From: JBAVEL01 sp049587715
Lineage (GTDB): Bacteria > Bacteroidota > Ignavibacteria > UBA10030 > UBA6906
DNA length: 43,355 bases
Direction of reading: 5' to 3'
NCBI GenBank assembly: GCA_049587715.1
Contig: JBAVEL010000017.1
Coordinates: 1-43,355, forward strand
The position numbers and the translations under genes were made by a program. The notes under the pieces are model-generated. The model searched no databases, had not been told where the DNA came from, and saw only the letters and a program-made list of their open reading frames with translations. Shown piece by piece: positions 1-6,130 of the stretch (its first letter is position 1; every line of letters starts with the position of its first letter).

Positions 1-98
1 TCTCGCCGGATCGCCCGAAGCGGATGGTCCTGCGGGACCCGGTCTTCCAGGGACACGTAACTAAAGAACAAACCTTGCTTCTTCTGCGTGCCGCGCAT
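1..98 (-). CDS. IS5-type transposase, N-terminal fragment (runs off window)
   Basis: Reading leftwards from an ATG at 98-96, the frame stays open to the window edge and gives about 32 residues starting MRGTQKKQGLFFSYVSLEDR and continuing VPQDHPLRAIRR. This matches, from memory, the start of IS5-type DDE transposases (an MRG start, a Gly-x-Phe-Ser-Tyr-Val stretch and a conserved DHPLR-x-IR motif before the DUF772 region). The catalytic domain lies outside the window, so the subgroup and intactness cannot be judged. It is the coding part of the element that cut the neighbouring ATPase gene. Confidence is good for a transposase start and moderate for the IS5 assignment. Confidence 0.7.
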   Translation of the reverse strand, partial: MRGTQKKQGLFFSYVSLEDRVPQDHPLRAIRR

Positions 99-199
99 CG
101 ATCAACAAGCTCCTCTTCTGTGCGGCACAAATATACGAACACTGTCAGCCTTCCCGACGGCGTCAAGAAAATATCCCGTCGGCGTTTTTCAGCAACCCG
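1..199 (-). mobile_element. Right-hand end of an IS5-like insertion sequence, inserted at CTAG
   Basis: The element occupies the left edge of the window. Its visible terminus is probably at 181-199 (GGCGTTTTTCAGCAACCCG on the plus strand), directly followed by CTAG at 200-203. IS5 proper is known to target YTAR tetranucleotides, which CTAG fits. About 90 bases separate the transposase start codon from this end. The other terminus and the second target copy lie outside the window, so the boundary is inferred from where the ATPase reading frame loses sense. Confidence 0.6.
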
Positions 200-656
200 C
201 TAGTGACTCCAATGCCTTGAATACTCTCCAGGGTGTTAGCTCTCCTGAGGCCGGCGTATGTTTTTCAGAGTGCTTATGTACCATCTTGCCGCTCAATCCA
301 ATATTGAAAGGCGTCCCTTTAGCCTCACCCTCTTTCGTATCCTCATCGGTCTCCTCAATGGACCCCAAATCGAGGCCAGCGTCTTCAAGTAGATCCGTGA
401 AAACGGTCTTGAAGGAGGATGTTGGGTCACAGGTACGCCAGATTCCCTTGAACTCATGGTCCTCGAGAATCTGCTTTACCAGTGAGGTCTTTCCTACCCC
501 TCTTGGCCCGATTACTATAGCATGCTGTCCTCTTCGGCGAAGAGCGTTGCGTAGATCTAGCTTCTCCTGCTCTCTCCCAAAAAAGTAGTCCTTGTTGAGT
601 AGGGGAGAACCCGGAAGAAATATCTCGTCGTATTTCTCCACTTTGGGGTCAGGCAT
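189..656 (-). pseudogene. AAA ATPase, truncated by the IS5-like insertion
   Basis: The 155-codon frame opens with about 25 residues leading to an FFGRE box (about residues 25-29). Then comes a clear P-loop, GPRGVGKTS, with Lys56 and Thr57. This is the ORC/STAND-like AAA layout, in which an (F/Y)xGRexE box precedes Walker A. Family members are usually 350 residues or more. Here the frame ends with a Gly-Cys-stop read from the IS end, so Walker B, the sensors and any effector domain are missing; about 152 residues are native. It follows the DUF3644 gene by 38 bases on the same strand and is probably co-transcribed with it. The likely role is the NTPase half of a two-gene defence or toxin module, now broken. 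Confidence 0.75.
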
Positions 657-694
657 ACTGTTTCCTCATTGTTGGAGAACGGTGGTGCTGGTTG

Positions 695-1777
695 TTAGCT
701 GCCACCTACCTTCTTGCGGCCAGAAGGTCGGTGACGTTGCCAGATGTCATCCATGTTAAGACTCGGGAGTGCCTTCTTGATGTGGTCTATTGATTTGGGA
801 CTGTATCGCTTGAGTTGCATCTTCCCGATCACAAATTCCTTGTAGAACTCGGGATTGGGAATAAGTTTCAATTCCTTGATTACGGCGAGTGTCCTCGGCG
901 AGGAGAGGCCGACCTTTGCCGCGAGGGCAGTGAGATTCAGTGAATAGAAGCTGAGTTCGTCAACTCGCTTCACCGCAACGACCGTGGCCCCAGGTGTTCC
1001 TTCAGGTACGAGGTGCACCGGTTCGCCACGAGACTTGGTGATTCTCAGCGAGACACTCAAACCGTCATCGTCCGCATTGAAGGCGAGCCGCTTGATTCCT
1101 GGGAAGATGTCGTGCCAAGTATCGCCCTTCGCAATACGCTGTGCTAGTTTTTCCAACTCAGCTTCGCTCGGTTGGAAACGGCTCCCCCCTAATGAAGCCT
1201 CAATGATGGCAAAAGAGCGTAGTTTGGCCCGAGCCTCAAATCGTCGACGTGAATTCGGGGCGAGCAATCGCTTGATGTCATCAAGTTCGACAGTCATCAA
1301 GCTCGCAAAATCGGCGGGAGGAGAGGAGGATACCGGCAAAACGCGCTCAGGCAGATAGTCAACGAGTTTCCTCCGAAACACTTCTCTGAGGATTTTGTCA
1401 AAGAGTGTTAAAGCTGATTGGGTGTAAATATACAGCTGCTGTTCTGATACCTCGACGATATAGTGTTGAGCAGCGTCGCGCAGGCTATTTATGATCTGAA
1501 TCGTAAGAGCCTCTTCTTCGCTTAGGCACTTGATGTGAGGATCACTAACGCACTTGCGAACGCAGGAATCAAAACCAATGGTCTCCTTGGCCCTTCGTTC
1601 TCGAATGCGACCACTGCGGTGAACAATGACCGATTTGAGCAGTAGCTCAAATGACCTGTCGAGTAAGACCAAGACGGCCTCATGTCTCCCCCTGTCCCAA
1701 GGCCGATTGAAGTGTTCAATCGACAACAACACCGAGTCGGTTGCCTTCGAGAGGAGATTGCGCGTTTCTCGTTTCAC
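695..1777 (-). CDS. DUF3644 family protein with a HEPN-type RX4H motif
   Basis: The 360-residue protein has a helical N-terminal domain resembling DUF3644. It contains RSFELLLKSVI (Glu44) and, around 99-106, a LRDAAQHY stretch giving Arg100-x4-His105. The Rx4-6H motif is the RNase signature of HEPN domains, and I recall DUF3644 being placed in that superfamily. Residues about 280-340 look like a winged helix (LAAKVGLSSPRTLAVIKEL), which suggests nucleic-acid binding. The GTG start lies only 31 bases inside the cassette boundary at 1808, as is usual for cassette genes, with a weak ribosome site. It sits directly upstream of the broken AAA ATPase. I infer an RNase effector of an abortive-infection or toxin system; the family is quite sure, the function is not. 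Confidence 0.72.
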   Translation of the reverse strand: MKRETRNLLSKATDSVLLSIEHFNRPWDRGRHEAVLVLLDRSFELLLKSVIVHRSGRIRERRAKETIGFDSCVRKCVSDPHIKCLSEEEALTIQIINSLRDAAQHYIVEVSEQQLYIYTQSALTLFDKILREVFRRKLVDYLPERVLPVSSSPPADFASLMTVELDDIKRLLAPNSRRRFEARAKLRSFAIIEASLGGSRFQPSEAELEKLAQRIAKGDTWHDIFPGIKRLAFNADDDGLSVSLRITKSRGEPVHLVPEGTPGATVVAVKRVDELSFYSLNLTALAAKVGLSSPRTLAVIKELKLIPNPEFYKEFVIGKMQLKRYSPKSIDHIKKALPSLNMDDIWQRHRPSGRKKVGGS

Positions 1778-1802
1778 AGGTCACTTTCGGAAAGGTGGTG
1801 GC

Positions 1803-1809
1803 GCCTAAC
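1803..1809 (-). other. attC half-site (R' box GTTAGGC) opening the DUF3644-ATPase cassette
   Basis: The minus strand reads CGTTAGGC here, matching the GTTRRRY core of integron attC sites. Cleavage after the first G would start the cassette at 1808 with TTAGGC, 31 bases before the DUF3644 start codon. The partner R'' box is not found in the expected 60-170 bases, because IS110 sequence begins close by. The 7-mer alone is weak; its value comes from position, orientation and the two fuller sites at 3780 and 5302. Confidence 0.5.
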
Positions 1810-1838
1810 GATTTCTATGTTGCGTTGGAGGGAAAGCG

Positions 1839-1973
1839 AAGCGGCGGGGCGTCCCACCCAGAGATCGGCGCTCCAGAGAACTGGATTCTCGTGCCCGAAG
1901 GCATATGTCCTGACGCCCCGGGGCTGAGATCTCTCTCCCGGCACTTGGACCGGTGGTGACGGCCCCGCCGCTT
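1839..1973 (+). ncRNA. Candidate IS110 bridge RNA region upstream of the transposase
   Basis: A perfect 12-base inverted repeat, AAGCGGCGGGGC (1839-1850) with GCCCCGCCGCTT (1962-1973), closes a structured stretch of about 135 bases ending 69 bases before the transposase start. A second, competing 8-base pairing, GGGGCGTC (1846-1853) with GACGCCCC (1912-1919), lies inside. IS110-subgroup elements are known to encode a bridge RNA of roughly this size in the left non-coding end, with target- and donor-binding loops. The guide loops cannot be assigned because the element ends and target core are uncertain. The pairing is seen; the function is inferred. Confidence 0.45.
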
Positions 1974-2042
1974 GCATTGCTCGGTCTGCCTGCTCATGTT
2001 CCGGAGTGATACTGTCCCGTCACTCAACCGTGGAGGCACACC

Positions 2043-3356
2043 ATGAACCATCTTCGTCTTCAACACAACCGGGAACTGCTTGCCGGCAAGATCGTCGTCG
2101 GCATCGACCCGTCCAAGGACAAACACCAGGCAGCCGTCGTTGACTGTCATGGGAGCCAGATGGGAGGCTCGTTCTCCTTCCCGGTCAGCTCCACCGGCTA
2201 TGGCGAGACCCTCTGGCGTGGTCTCTCAAAGATACTGAAATCCTGGGAACCGGCCTGTCTGGTGTTCGCCATCGAGACGGCCTGCAACCTCTGGGAGACT
2301 CTTGCCTTCTTTCTGTACAACCGGGGCTACACCGTGCTCCTGGTCTCACCCCTGAGTACCCACCATGCCCGGCCCATCCTCAGCATGGAGTTCTCCCGGA
2401 CAGATCCCAAGGACGCATACCTGGTTGCCACAGTCGCCCAGCGGGGAGCGTTCCAGCCCTATGAGCATTTCCCCGCCGAACAGAGTGCCATGCACCAGAT
2501 GGCGATCACCTACGACAAGCTCCGCAAGGACCTGGCTCAGAACCGGGCTCGTGTGCACGCCTTGCTCGACCGTCTGTTCCCCGAGTTCCCCCGTATCCTC
2601 CTGCCGCAGAGGGATACGGCCGTCCATCTCCTGAAGAAGTATCTGTTCCCCGACGAGTTCCTCGCCATGGACATCCGGAGCGAAGCCGCTCTCATCAGCC
2701 GGATCTCCCGCCGTCAATGCGGCAGAGCAACCCTTGAAGAACTGCAGAAGGCGGCTGCCACATCCATCGGCGTCACCCGCCGTTCCGACGAGCGTCTGGC
2801 AGACCGCAAGAGCCTGGATGCCTTCCTTGCGCTCATCGAGACGGCAGAACAACAGCTCTCAGGACTCCTCCGTGAGCTTGTCGTGCGTGCAGAGCAACTG
2901 CCCCCGTATGAGCGCCTCAGAAGCCTCTCCGGAGTCGGTAAACGCCTTGCTGCTCTGTTCCTTGCCGAGGTCCAGGACCTCTCACGCTTCACCCACTACA
3001 AGCACCTGGAGAAACTCGCCGGGCTGAACCTGCGTCTGTTCGACTCGGGGCGGTACTCGGGCACCCGGCACATCTCCTCGATCGGCAACAGCCGGCTCCG
3101 GTGGATCCTCTACAAGATGGCTGAGGAGACCTCCAAGCGGGTACCGGAGGTACGCGTGAAATACCTCCGCAGGCAGCTCAAGCGGCGGAAGCATGTCAAG
3201 AACGTTGTGGCCTCGATTCCTCAGCTTCTGCAGTTGATCATGGCGATGGAAAAGCACCAGAGTCCGTACCGGACACGGCCGGAGGTGCTCCCCGAACTCA
3301 AAGAACTGGAGGAGAAGTATCGACAACTGAAGGCTCAGCGCAAGACTGCAGCCTGA
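2043..3356 (+). CDS. IS110 family transposase (DEDD recombinase)
   Basis: This 437-residue protein has the DEDD RuvC-like N-terminal domain: Asp22 in VGIDPSKD, Glu78 in FAIETAC, and Asp121 and Asp124 in SRTDPKDA. A central coiled-coil stretch follows. The C-terminal transposase-20 domain begins at SGVGKRLAALFLAEV and holds the serine-containing segment HISSIGNSRLRW (Ser345/Ser346). IS110 transposases use both domains, guided by a bridge RNA, to recombine a circular intermediate. Length and motifs are those of an intact enzyme. The ATG at 2043 is preceded by GTGGAGGC, a good ribosome site. The glutamate lies in IETA rather than the common IEPT form, a small variation. The frame shows no damage, so the element may be active. 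Confidence 0.93.
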   Translation: MNHLRLQHNRELLAGKIVVGIDPSKDKHQAAVVDCHGSQMGGSFSFPVSSTGYGETLWRGLSKILKSWEPACLVFAIETACNLWETLAFFLYNRGYTVLLVSPLSTHHARPILSMEFSRTDPKDAYLVATVAQRGAFQPYEHFPAEQSAMHQMAITYDKLRKDLAQNRARVHALLDRLFPEFPRILLPQRDTAVHLLKKYLFPDEFLAMDIRSEAALISRISRRQCGRATLEELQKAAATSIGVTRRSDERLADRKSLDAFLALIETAEQQLSGLLRELVVRAEQLPPYERLRSLSGVGKRLAALFLAEVQDLSRFTHYKHLEKLAGLNLRLFDSGRYSGTRHISSIGNSRLRWILYKMAEETSKRVPEVRVKYLRRQLKRRKHVKNVVASIPQLLQLIMAMEKHQSPYRTRPEVLPELKELEEKYRQLKAQRKTAA

Positions 3357-3430
3357 ACATCCCCATGCGCCAGTGTCATCACCTGTGCGGAGTCGGACGT
3401 GCGCACACACACCAGAGCATCACAGATGCC

Positions 3431-3517
3431 GGGACGCCCGGAGCGCTTATTGCCGCTGGAGAGTCTCCGCGGTAAGTGGAGACATCTCGACTAACTGATC
3501 CTCTCCGGGCGTCTCCC
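3431..3517 (+). repeat. Inverted repeat in the right non-coding end of the IS110 element
   Basis: GGGACGCCCGGAG (3431-3443) pairs with CTCCGGGCGTCTCCC (3503-3517); the inner 10 bases match perfectly. The enclosed bases contain further GGAGA/TCTCC pairings (about 3458-3490). It may be a transcript terminator, a transposase-binding site, or, if the element belongs to the IS1111 subgroup, the bridge RNA locus, which that subgroup carries downstream of the gene. Confidence 0.5.
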
Positions 3518-3520
3518 GGC

Positions 3521-3785
3521 TGTGTTCAGAACGAATCAGAAAATGAGTCGGCCTGACATCGCTCAGCAGCCGACGAAAGCAAGTTCAGTTTGAACACCAC
3601 GACCGCCGGGAGAACCAGCGTCCCCTCGTGCGAATGTTCGGCTTCGTGCCGAGGGACCACTTCGTCCCGACGGAGACCGTTTGGCAGAATCAGATCAGAA
3701 ACAACACAGCACGCCAAGCTGCCGACGCCTGAACCCGATACAAGCTCAAGACGGGGCTTGACATTGAGCAAGCAGTCTCGCCCAA
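3521..3785 (-). other. Body of an interrupted cassette; no convincing gene
   Basis: This stretch lies between the IS110 right end and the TTGGGC that starts a cassette at 3785 on the minus strand. The frames crossing it on the minus strand run through the attC site and look random. A plus-strand frame of about 65 codons has no start and no recognisable motif. The expected R'' partner for this cassette (GTTGGGC on the plus strand) is not present, so its end was probably lost or displaced by the IS110 insertion. Together with the IS end it makes a gene-free stretch from 3357 to 3924. Confidence 0.4.
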
Positions 3786-3911
3786 CAACGCCGTGCCGCA
3801 CTCCACGCTTTTCTACAAATGAGTGCGGCATGGAGCGACCTCCATTTGCCTTTCATTGAGTTTCATCATCGCCTATCAAATGAGGGAGCGTCGTTGTTGG
3901 GGGTGTTATGC
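3780..3911 (-). repeat. attC-like cassette recombination site 2
   Basis: Read on the minus strand, the site opens with R'' GCATAAC (3911-3905) and closes with R' GTTGGGC (3786-3780), 132 bases in all. Next to the boxes, CCAACAACGACG pairs with CGGCGTTGTTGG, 11 of 12 matching. The R'' box is the exact complement of GTTATGC, the sequence at which this cassette begins (5308-5302); this is the boundary relation expected of a true cassette. The motif ACGACG-Y-TCCCTCAT-Y-TGA lies at the same distance from R'' as in the 5302-5468 site. The stop codon of the last cassette gene is 13 bases upstream. Confidence 0.7.
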
Positions 3912-3924
3912 GCCGTGCAGCCGA

Positions 3925-4287
3925 TTACTTCTTGGGTCGCTTCGGTCGCTTTGGCGAAACCGCTTCACGATAAGTCCAGATCTCAGTACTCTGTCTCTTT
4001 GGCCGCACCTTCACATAGCCCCAATCGGTATCAACAAGATAGACTTCAATTCCTTTCTTGAGCTGAAAGAGGTCAGGATAGTTGTCCTGAAGGAACTGCG
4101 CAAAGGCTTCGTCATCATCGAGTAATTCGGTGGCTCTTTTCAATAGCTCTTTGTTGGTGGAGGCCAAATATCCATCGTTTGTTACATAGAGAGCTTGGGC
4201 GTCAGCCTCGTGAAAAACGAATGCGATGGAAAGCAGGAGAAGCATGAATCTGAAAGGCTGTTGGCTTGTTGAGTGTGCGTCAGTCAT
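3925..4287 (-). CDS. Small secreted hypothetical protein, last gene of the three-gene cassette
   Basis: The 120-residue frame begins with a short polar lead and a hydrophobic stretch (FMLLLLSIAFVF, about residues 14-25) followed by ADAQA, a plausible signal peptidase site. The mature part is acidic and helical (KELLKRATELLDDDEAFAQFL), then has a beta-rich segment (GIEVYLVDTDWGYVKVRP) that could be a small barrel. It ends in a very basic tail, SPKRPKRPKK. I do not recognise the family. It overlaps the upstream gene by four bases (ATGA), so the two are translationally coupled, and its stop lies just before attC. I infer an exported protein acting with its two cassette partners. Confidence 0.6.
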   Translation of the reverse strand: MTDAHSTSQQPFRFMLLLLSIAFVFHEADAQALYVTNDGYLASTNKELLKRATELLDDDEAFAQFLQDNYPDLFQLKKGIEVYLVDTDWGYVKVRPKRQSTEIWTYREAVSPKRPKRPKK

Positions 4288-4583
4288 TGGCGTCCTCTTC
4301 GTAACTCCTGCAAGACTCTGAGAATATTCTGATCATTTGAATGTGGAGTTGCAAGTATCGACCTCACGATGGGGATTGAGAAGTCGCTTGGAAGGGCAAA
4401 CCAGACGGGTTTGCCGTGAGATTGTGGAAAACCGATTGCATCGCCAGTTTCACCATTCCAGCGCATGGCAAGGCACCTCTCACCTCCATCGTAAGTCCCG
4501 TAGGAAATGGAAAAGGCTCCATCGTTGTAGATCACAAGATGATCGGGAAAAGTGTTCGGGCGGACTTCTTCGGGATCAATCAT
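4284..4583 (-). CDS. Hypothetical cytosolic protein, middle gene of the three-gene cassette
   Basis: The chosen ATG at 4583 gives 99 residues. It has GAAAGGA eight bases upstream and starts 25 bases after the previous stop, so it is preferred over the longer frame beginning at 4643. The protein (MIDPEEVRPNTFPDHLVIYN and onward) alternates short beta-like strands with aromatic residues and has no signal peptide or membrane segment. The N-terminal half, with DGAFSISYGTYDGGERCLAMRWNG split by turns, could be a small beta sandwich of the kind found in immunity proteins, but this is only a resemblance. No family is recognised. It is coupled to the downstream secreted protein by an ATGA overlap. 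Confidence 0.6.
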   Translation of the reverse strand: MIDPEEVRPNTFPDHLVIYNDGAFSISYGTYDGGERCLAMRWNGETGDAIGFPQSHGKPVWFALPSDFSIPIVRSILATPHSNDQNILRVLQELRRGRQ

Positions 4584-4608
4584 TGAAATAGTCCTTTCAA
4601 TTATGCTT

Positions 4609-5229
4609 TTAGAATTTCTTGTTCTGTTTCTTTCCTTCTTCAATCAGTCCTTGCTTGCGTTGTTTGGAGATCTCTTTGGCACGCTCCTCTTCATCGAGTT
4701 GTTCCGTTCTCTTTTGCTTTACGTAGCGTGTCGACTCGTAATCGACACGAATGTGGTAGATGGGCAATCCTGTGTAGAATTTGAGTGTAGCAATACTCTG
4801 CGGGCGTATCGTTGTAGACTTGAAGACCCATTTGCACCTTTCTTCCCCGTACTTGCTTTCTTCGTTTGGACGACCGTATTTTGCTACCATGGCCCCCTCT
4901 ACTCGGGAAAAAAGTCGGTCGTTCGGCTCTGGGTCAGAATACTCTGGAAATCCGAGACTGATGCTTTGAAGAGAATCGTTGATGAATCTGAAAAAGACAT
5001 CAGCGTGGGTATCAAGAATCTCATCGTCTCGATAGATACAAGAATATTCAGGGCGATTCTTGTTTCCCAGCGCTTCGAATCGTTCGTCTCCTGCAAAATG
5101 CTGAGCAATCATCGCAAAGGTGGTACCCCAAGAGAAATCTCTAACCTCTTCTACATCTCTGGGGCGTTCTTGAGATTGGGCAATAGATATTGCCAGGAGC
5201 AAGATTGCGGCGAGAGAGAGATTCTTCAT
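4609..5229 (-). CDS. Secreted hypothetical protein, first gene of the three-gene cassette
   Basis: I take the ATG at 5229 (206 residues) rather than the longer frame from 5322, because it gives a clean signal peptide, MKNLSLAAILLLAISIAQSQ, and leaves the attC core outside the gene. The mature domain contains VEEVRDFSWGTTFAMIAQHF and a central stretch with aromatic and acidic residues (SLGFPEYSDPEPNDRLF). The C-terminus is a long charged helix rich in Lys and Glu (EEERAKEISKQRKQ, then GKKQNKKF). The pattern of a repeated FSWGTTFAMI-like segment near the start recalls small exported proteins of unknown role. Base composition is clearly AT-richer than the core genes. No function can be assigned. 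Confidence 0.6.
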   Translation of the reverse strand: MKNLSLAAILLLAISIAQSQERPRDVEEVRDFSWGTTFAMIAQHFAGDERFEALGNKNRPEYSCIYRDDEILDTHADVFFRFINDSLQSISLGFPEYSDPEPNDRLFSRVEGAMVAKYGRPNEESKYGEERCKWVFKSTTIRPQSIATLKFYTGLPIYHIRVDYESTRYVKQKRTEQLDEEERAKEISKQRKQGLIEEGKKQNKKF

Positions 5230-5301
5230 GAGTGAGTCCAAGTTTAGTGTGTTCATGTCCAGTATGTCATCCATTGGTTGTCGTGGGTTCGGCTGCATGG
5301 C

Positions 5302-5468
5302 GCATAACGTCGGAGCGGCCACGCACCCCCTATCAGTGGAAGTGGCGACTGACTCTCACCAACCGCTTCGCAACCCTCGCGGGGCGAGAGACCCCCCTTC
5401 ATAACGCAATCTGTGGAGCTTCCCTCGACTTCTCAGATGAGGGAACGTCGTGGCCGCGATAGTTAGGC
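5302..5468 (-). repeat. attC-like cassette recombination site 1
   Basis: On the minus strand R'' GCCTAAC (5468-5462) and R' GTTATGC (5308-5302) bound a 167-base site. Four bases after R'' comes GCGGCCACG and six bases before R' comes CGTGGCCGC, a perfect 9-base inverted repeat placed like the L boxes of attC. The internal motif ACGACGTTCCCTCATCTGA is shared with the 3780-3911 site at the same offset, so the two sites look homologous. R'' and R' match at six of seven positions as complements. R' GTTATGC departs from GTTRRRY at one position. The site is somewhat longer than most attC sites. Confidence 0.7.
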
Positions 5469-5738
5469 GGTCGTGGACGCCCGCCCTCCTCTGAACGCCA
5501 GGATTCCTTTCTGAGCCGATCTCTGTCCCAAACGTCCCGTGATGTCTGTGTAGTACGACACCCCAACCGACCCACGATCCCGGGTGGCAAGAGCAGGGGA
5601 GTCTGGGCCGTCTTGCGGGCAAGTTTGCGATCCCTCTGCGGCTCCGCCGGATACTCGGATAAGAGCCATTATCGCCGCCCGTGACGTTGATCCGTCTTTG
5701 CACTTCTGGGTGCGCGGAAAGGCCGGTTTGGATCTCAT
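5463..5738 (-). CDS. Possible small cassette ORF ending inside the attC R'' box
   Basis: This 91-codon frame has one feature in favour: its TAA stop (5465-5463) lies within the R'' box GCCTAAC, an arrangement common in integron cassettes. Against it, the sequence (rich in Ser, Ala, Gly, Arg) matches no family I know, has no hydrophobic core pattern, and a GAGGA stretch sits directly against the ATG with no spacing. An overlapping longer frame crosses the attC site and is less likely. The cassette (5816 to 5308) may be non-coding. Confidence 0.25.
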   Translation of the reverse strand: MRSKPAFPRTQKCKDGSTSRAAIMALIRVSGGAAEGSQTCPQDGPDSPALATRDRGSVGVSYYTDITGRLGQRSAQKGILAFRGGRASTTA

Positions 5739-5810
5739 TCCTCAGACACCCAGGGACCCAAGCGCTTCATCATCCCCCTAAGCAATCGTCTGCGGCGGGC
5801 GGCCATGACG

Positions 5811-5817
5811 CTCTAAC
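5811..5817 (-). other. Possible attI-like junction between recombinase flank and first cassette
   Basis: The minus strand reads GTTAGAGC here, resembling the G-TTRRRY crossover. A cassette starting TTAGAG at 5816 would end with the R'' box GCCTAAC at 5468-5462, which agrees with it over GTTAG only. No paired inverted box lies on the recombinase side, as expected for attI rather than attC. It marks roughly where composition rises towards the core value. Confidence 0.3.
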
Positions 5818-6130
5818 TAGGGGATTCATGTACTCAAAGGTGCGTTTATGCCTCCCGTGGGGAGGAAATGACGCATGAGGTTGCGTGTATTCCTTTCATG
5901 GTGGAGGGGGGGGCCTCCTCAGGCCTGCCCACCTCCGACTGTTTTCCCGGCCCGAAGAAACAGGAGGTCTGGGGCGCTACCCGCACGCGGGGTCTGGGCT
6001 AGGTCGCTCCGCCCGCCGAGGGATCCACCGGGGTGAAGGCCGGATGCCTCGCGGGGCGCTCGACCCTCCCCCCGCCGTGAGCGGGGCGGCCCCTGCCGCC
6101 GTCTCCGAGGGCGCAGGCTCAGGCTCAGAC
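5818..6130. other. Gene-free stretch downstream of the recombinase gene
   Basis: No convincing gene is seen. On the minus strand, about 45 bases beyond the recombinase stop, CCCCGC and GCGGGG (6081-6086 with 6070-6075) form a small hairpin without a T-run, a weak terminator candidate. A short CCTCCCGTGGGGAGG palindrome lies at about 5851-5865. If the adjacent cassettes are captured here, this stretch should contain the recombinase-binding sites of an attI-like site. Confidence 0.35.

Larger units (their letters stand above)
1830..3520 (+). mobile_element. IS110-family insertion sequence (ends approximate)
   Basis: A complete IS110-type transposase gene is flanked by non-coding ends of about 200 bases left and 165 bases right. 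Each end holds a long inverted repeat (1839-1973 and 3431-3517). IS110 elements lack classical terminal inverted repeats, so the exact ends cannot be placed by eye. I set them just outside the paired regions. The left end lies within about 30 bases of an attC R' box, which suggests insertion into or beside a cassette recombination site. Element orientation is opposite to the cassette genes. Confidence 0.7.

Noticed and set aside
3679..3685. GTTTGGC as the missing R'' partner of the cassette starting at 3785
   Set aside because: One mismatch to the expected GTTGGGC, and the cassette would be only about 100 bases; the shared internal motif is not there.
3526..3831. Minus-strand 101-codon frame over the cassette boundary
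   Set aside because: It runs through the attC-like site and resembles no protein; treated as chance.
4552..5235. Plus-strand 227-codon frame opposite the first gene of the three-gene cassette
   Set aside because: The minus-strand gene has a signal peptide and fits cassette polarity; the plus frame has neither start signal nor family match.
5356..5703. Minus-strand 115-codon frame
   Set aside because: It reads across the attC-like site and has the random look of structured DNA.
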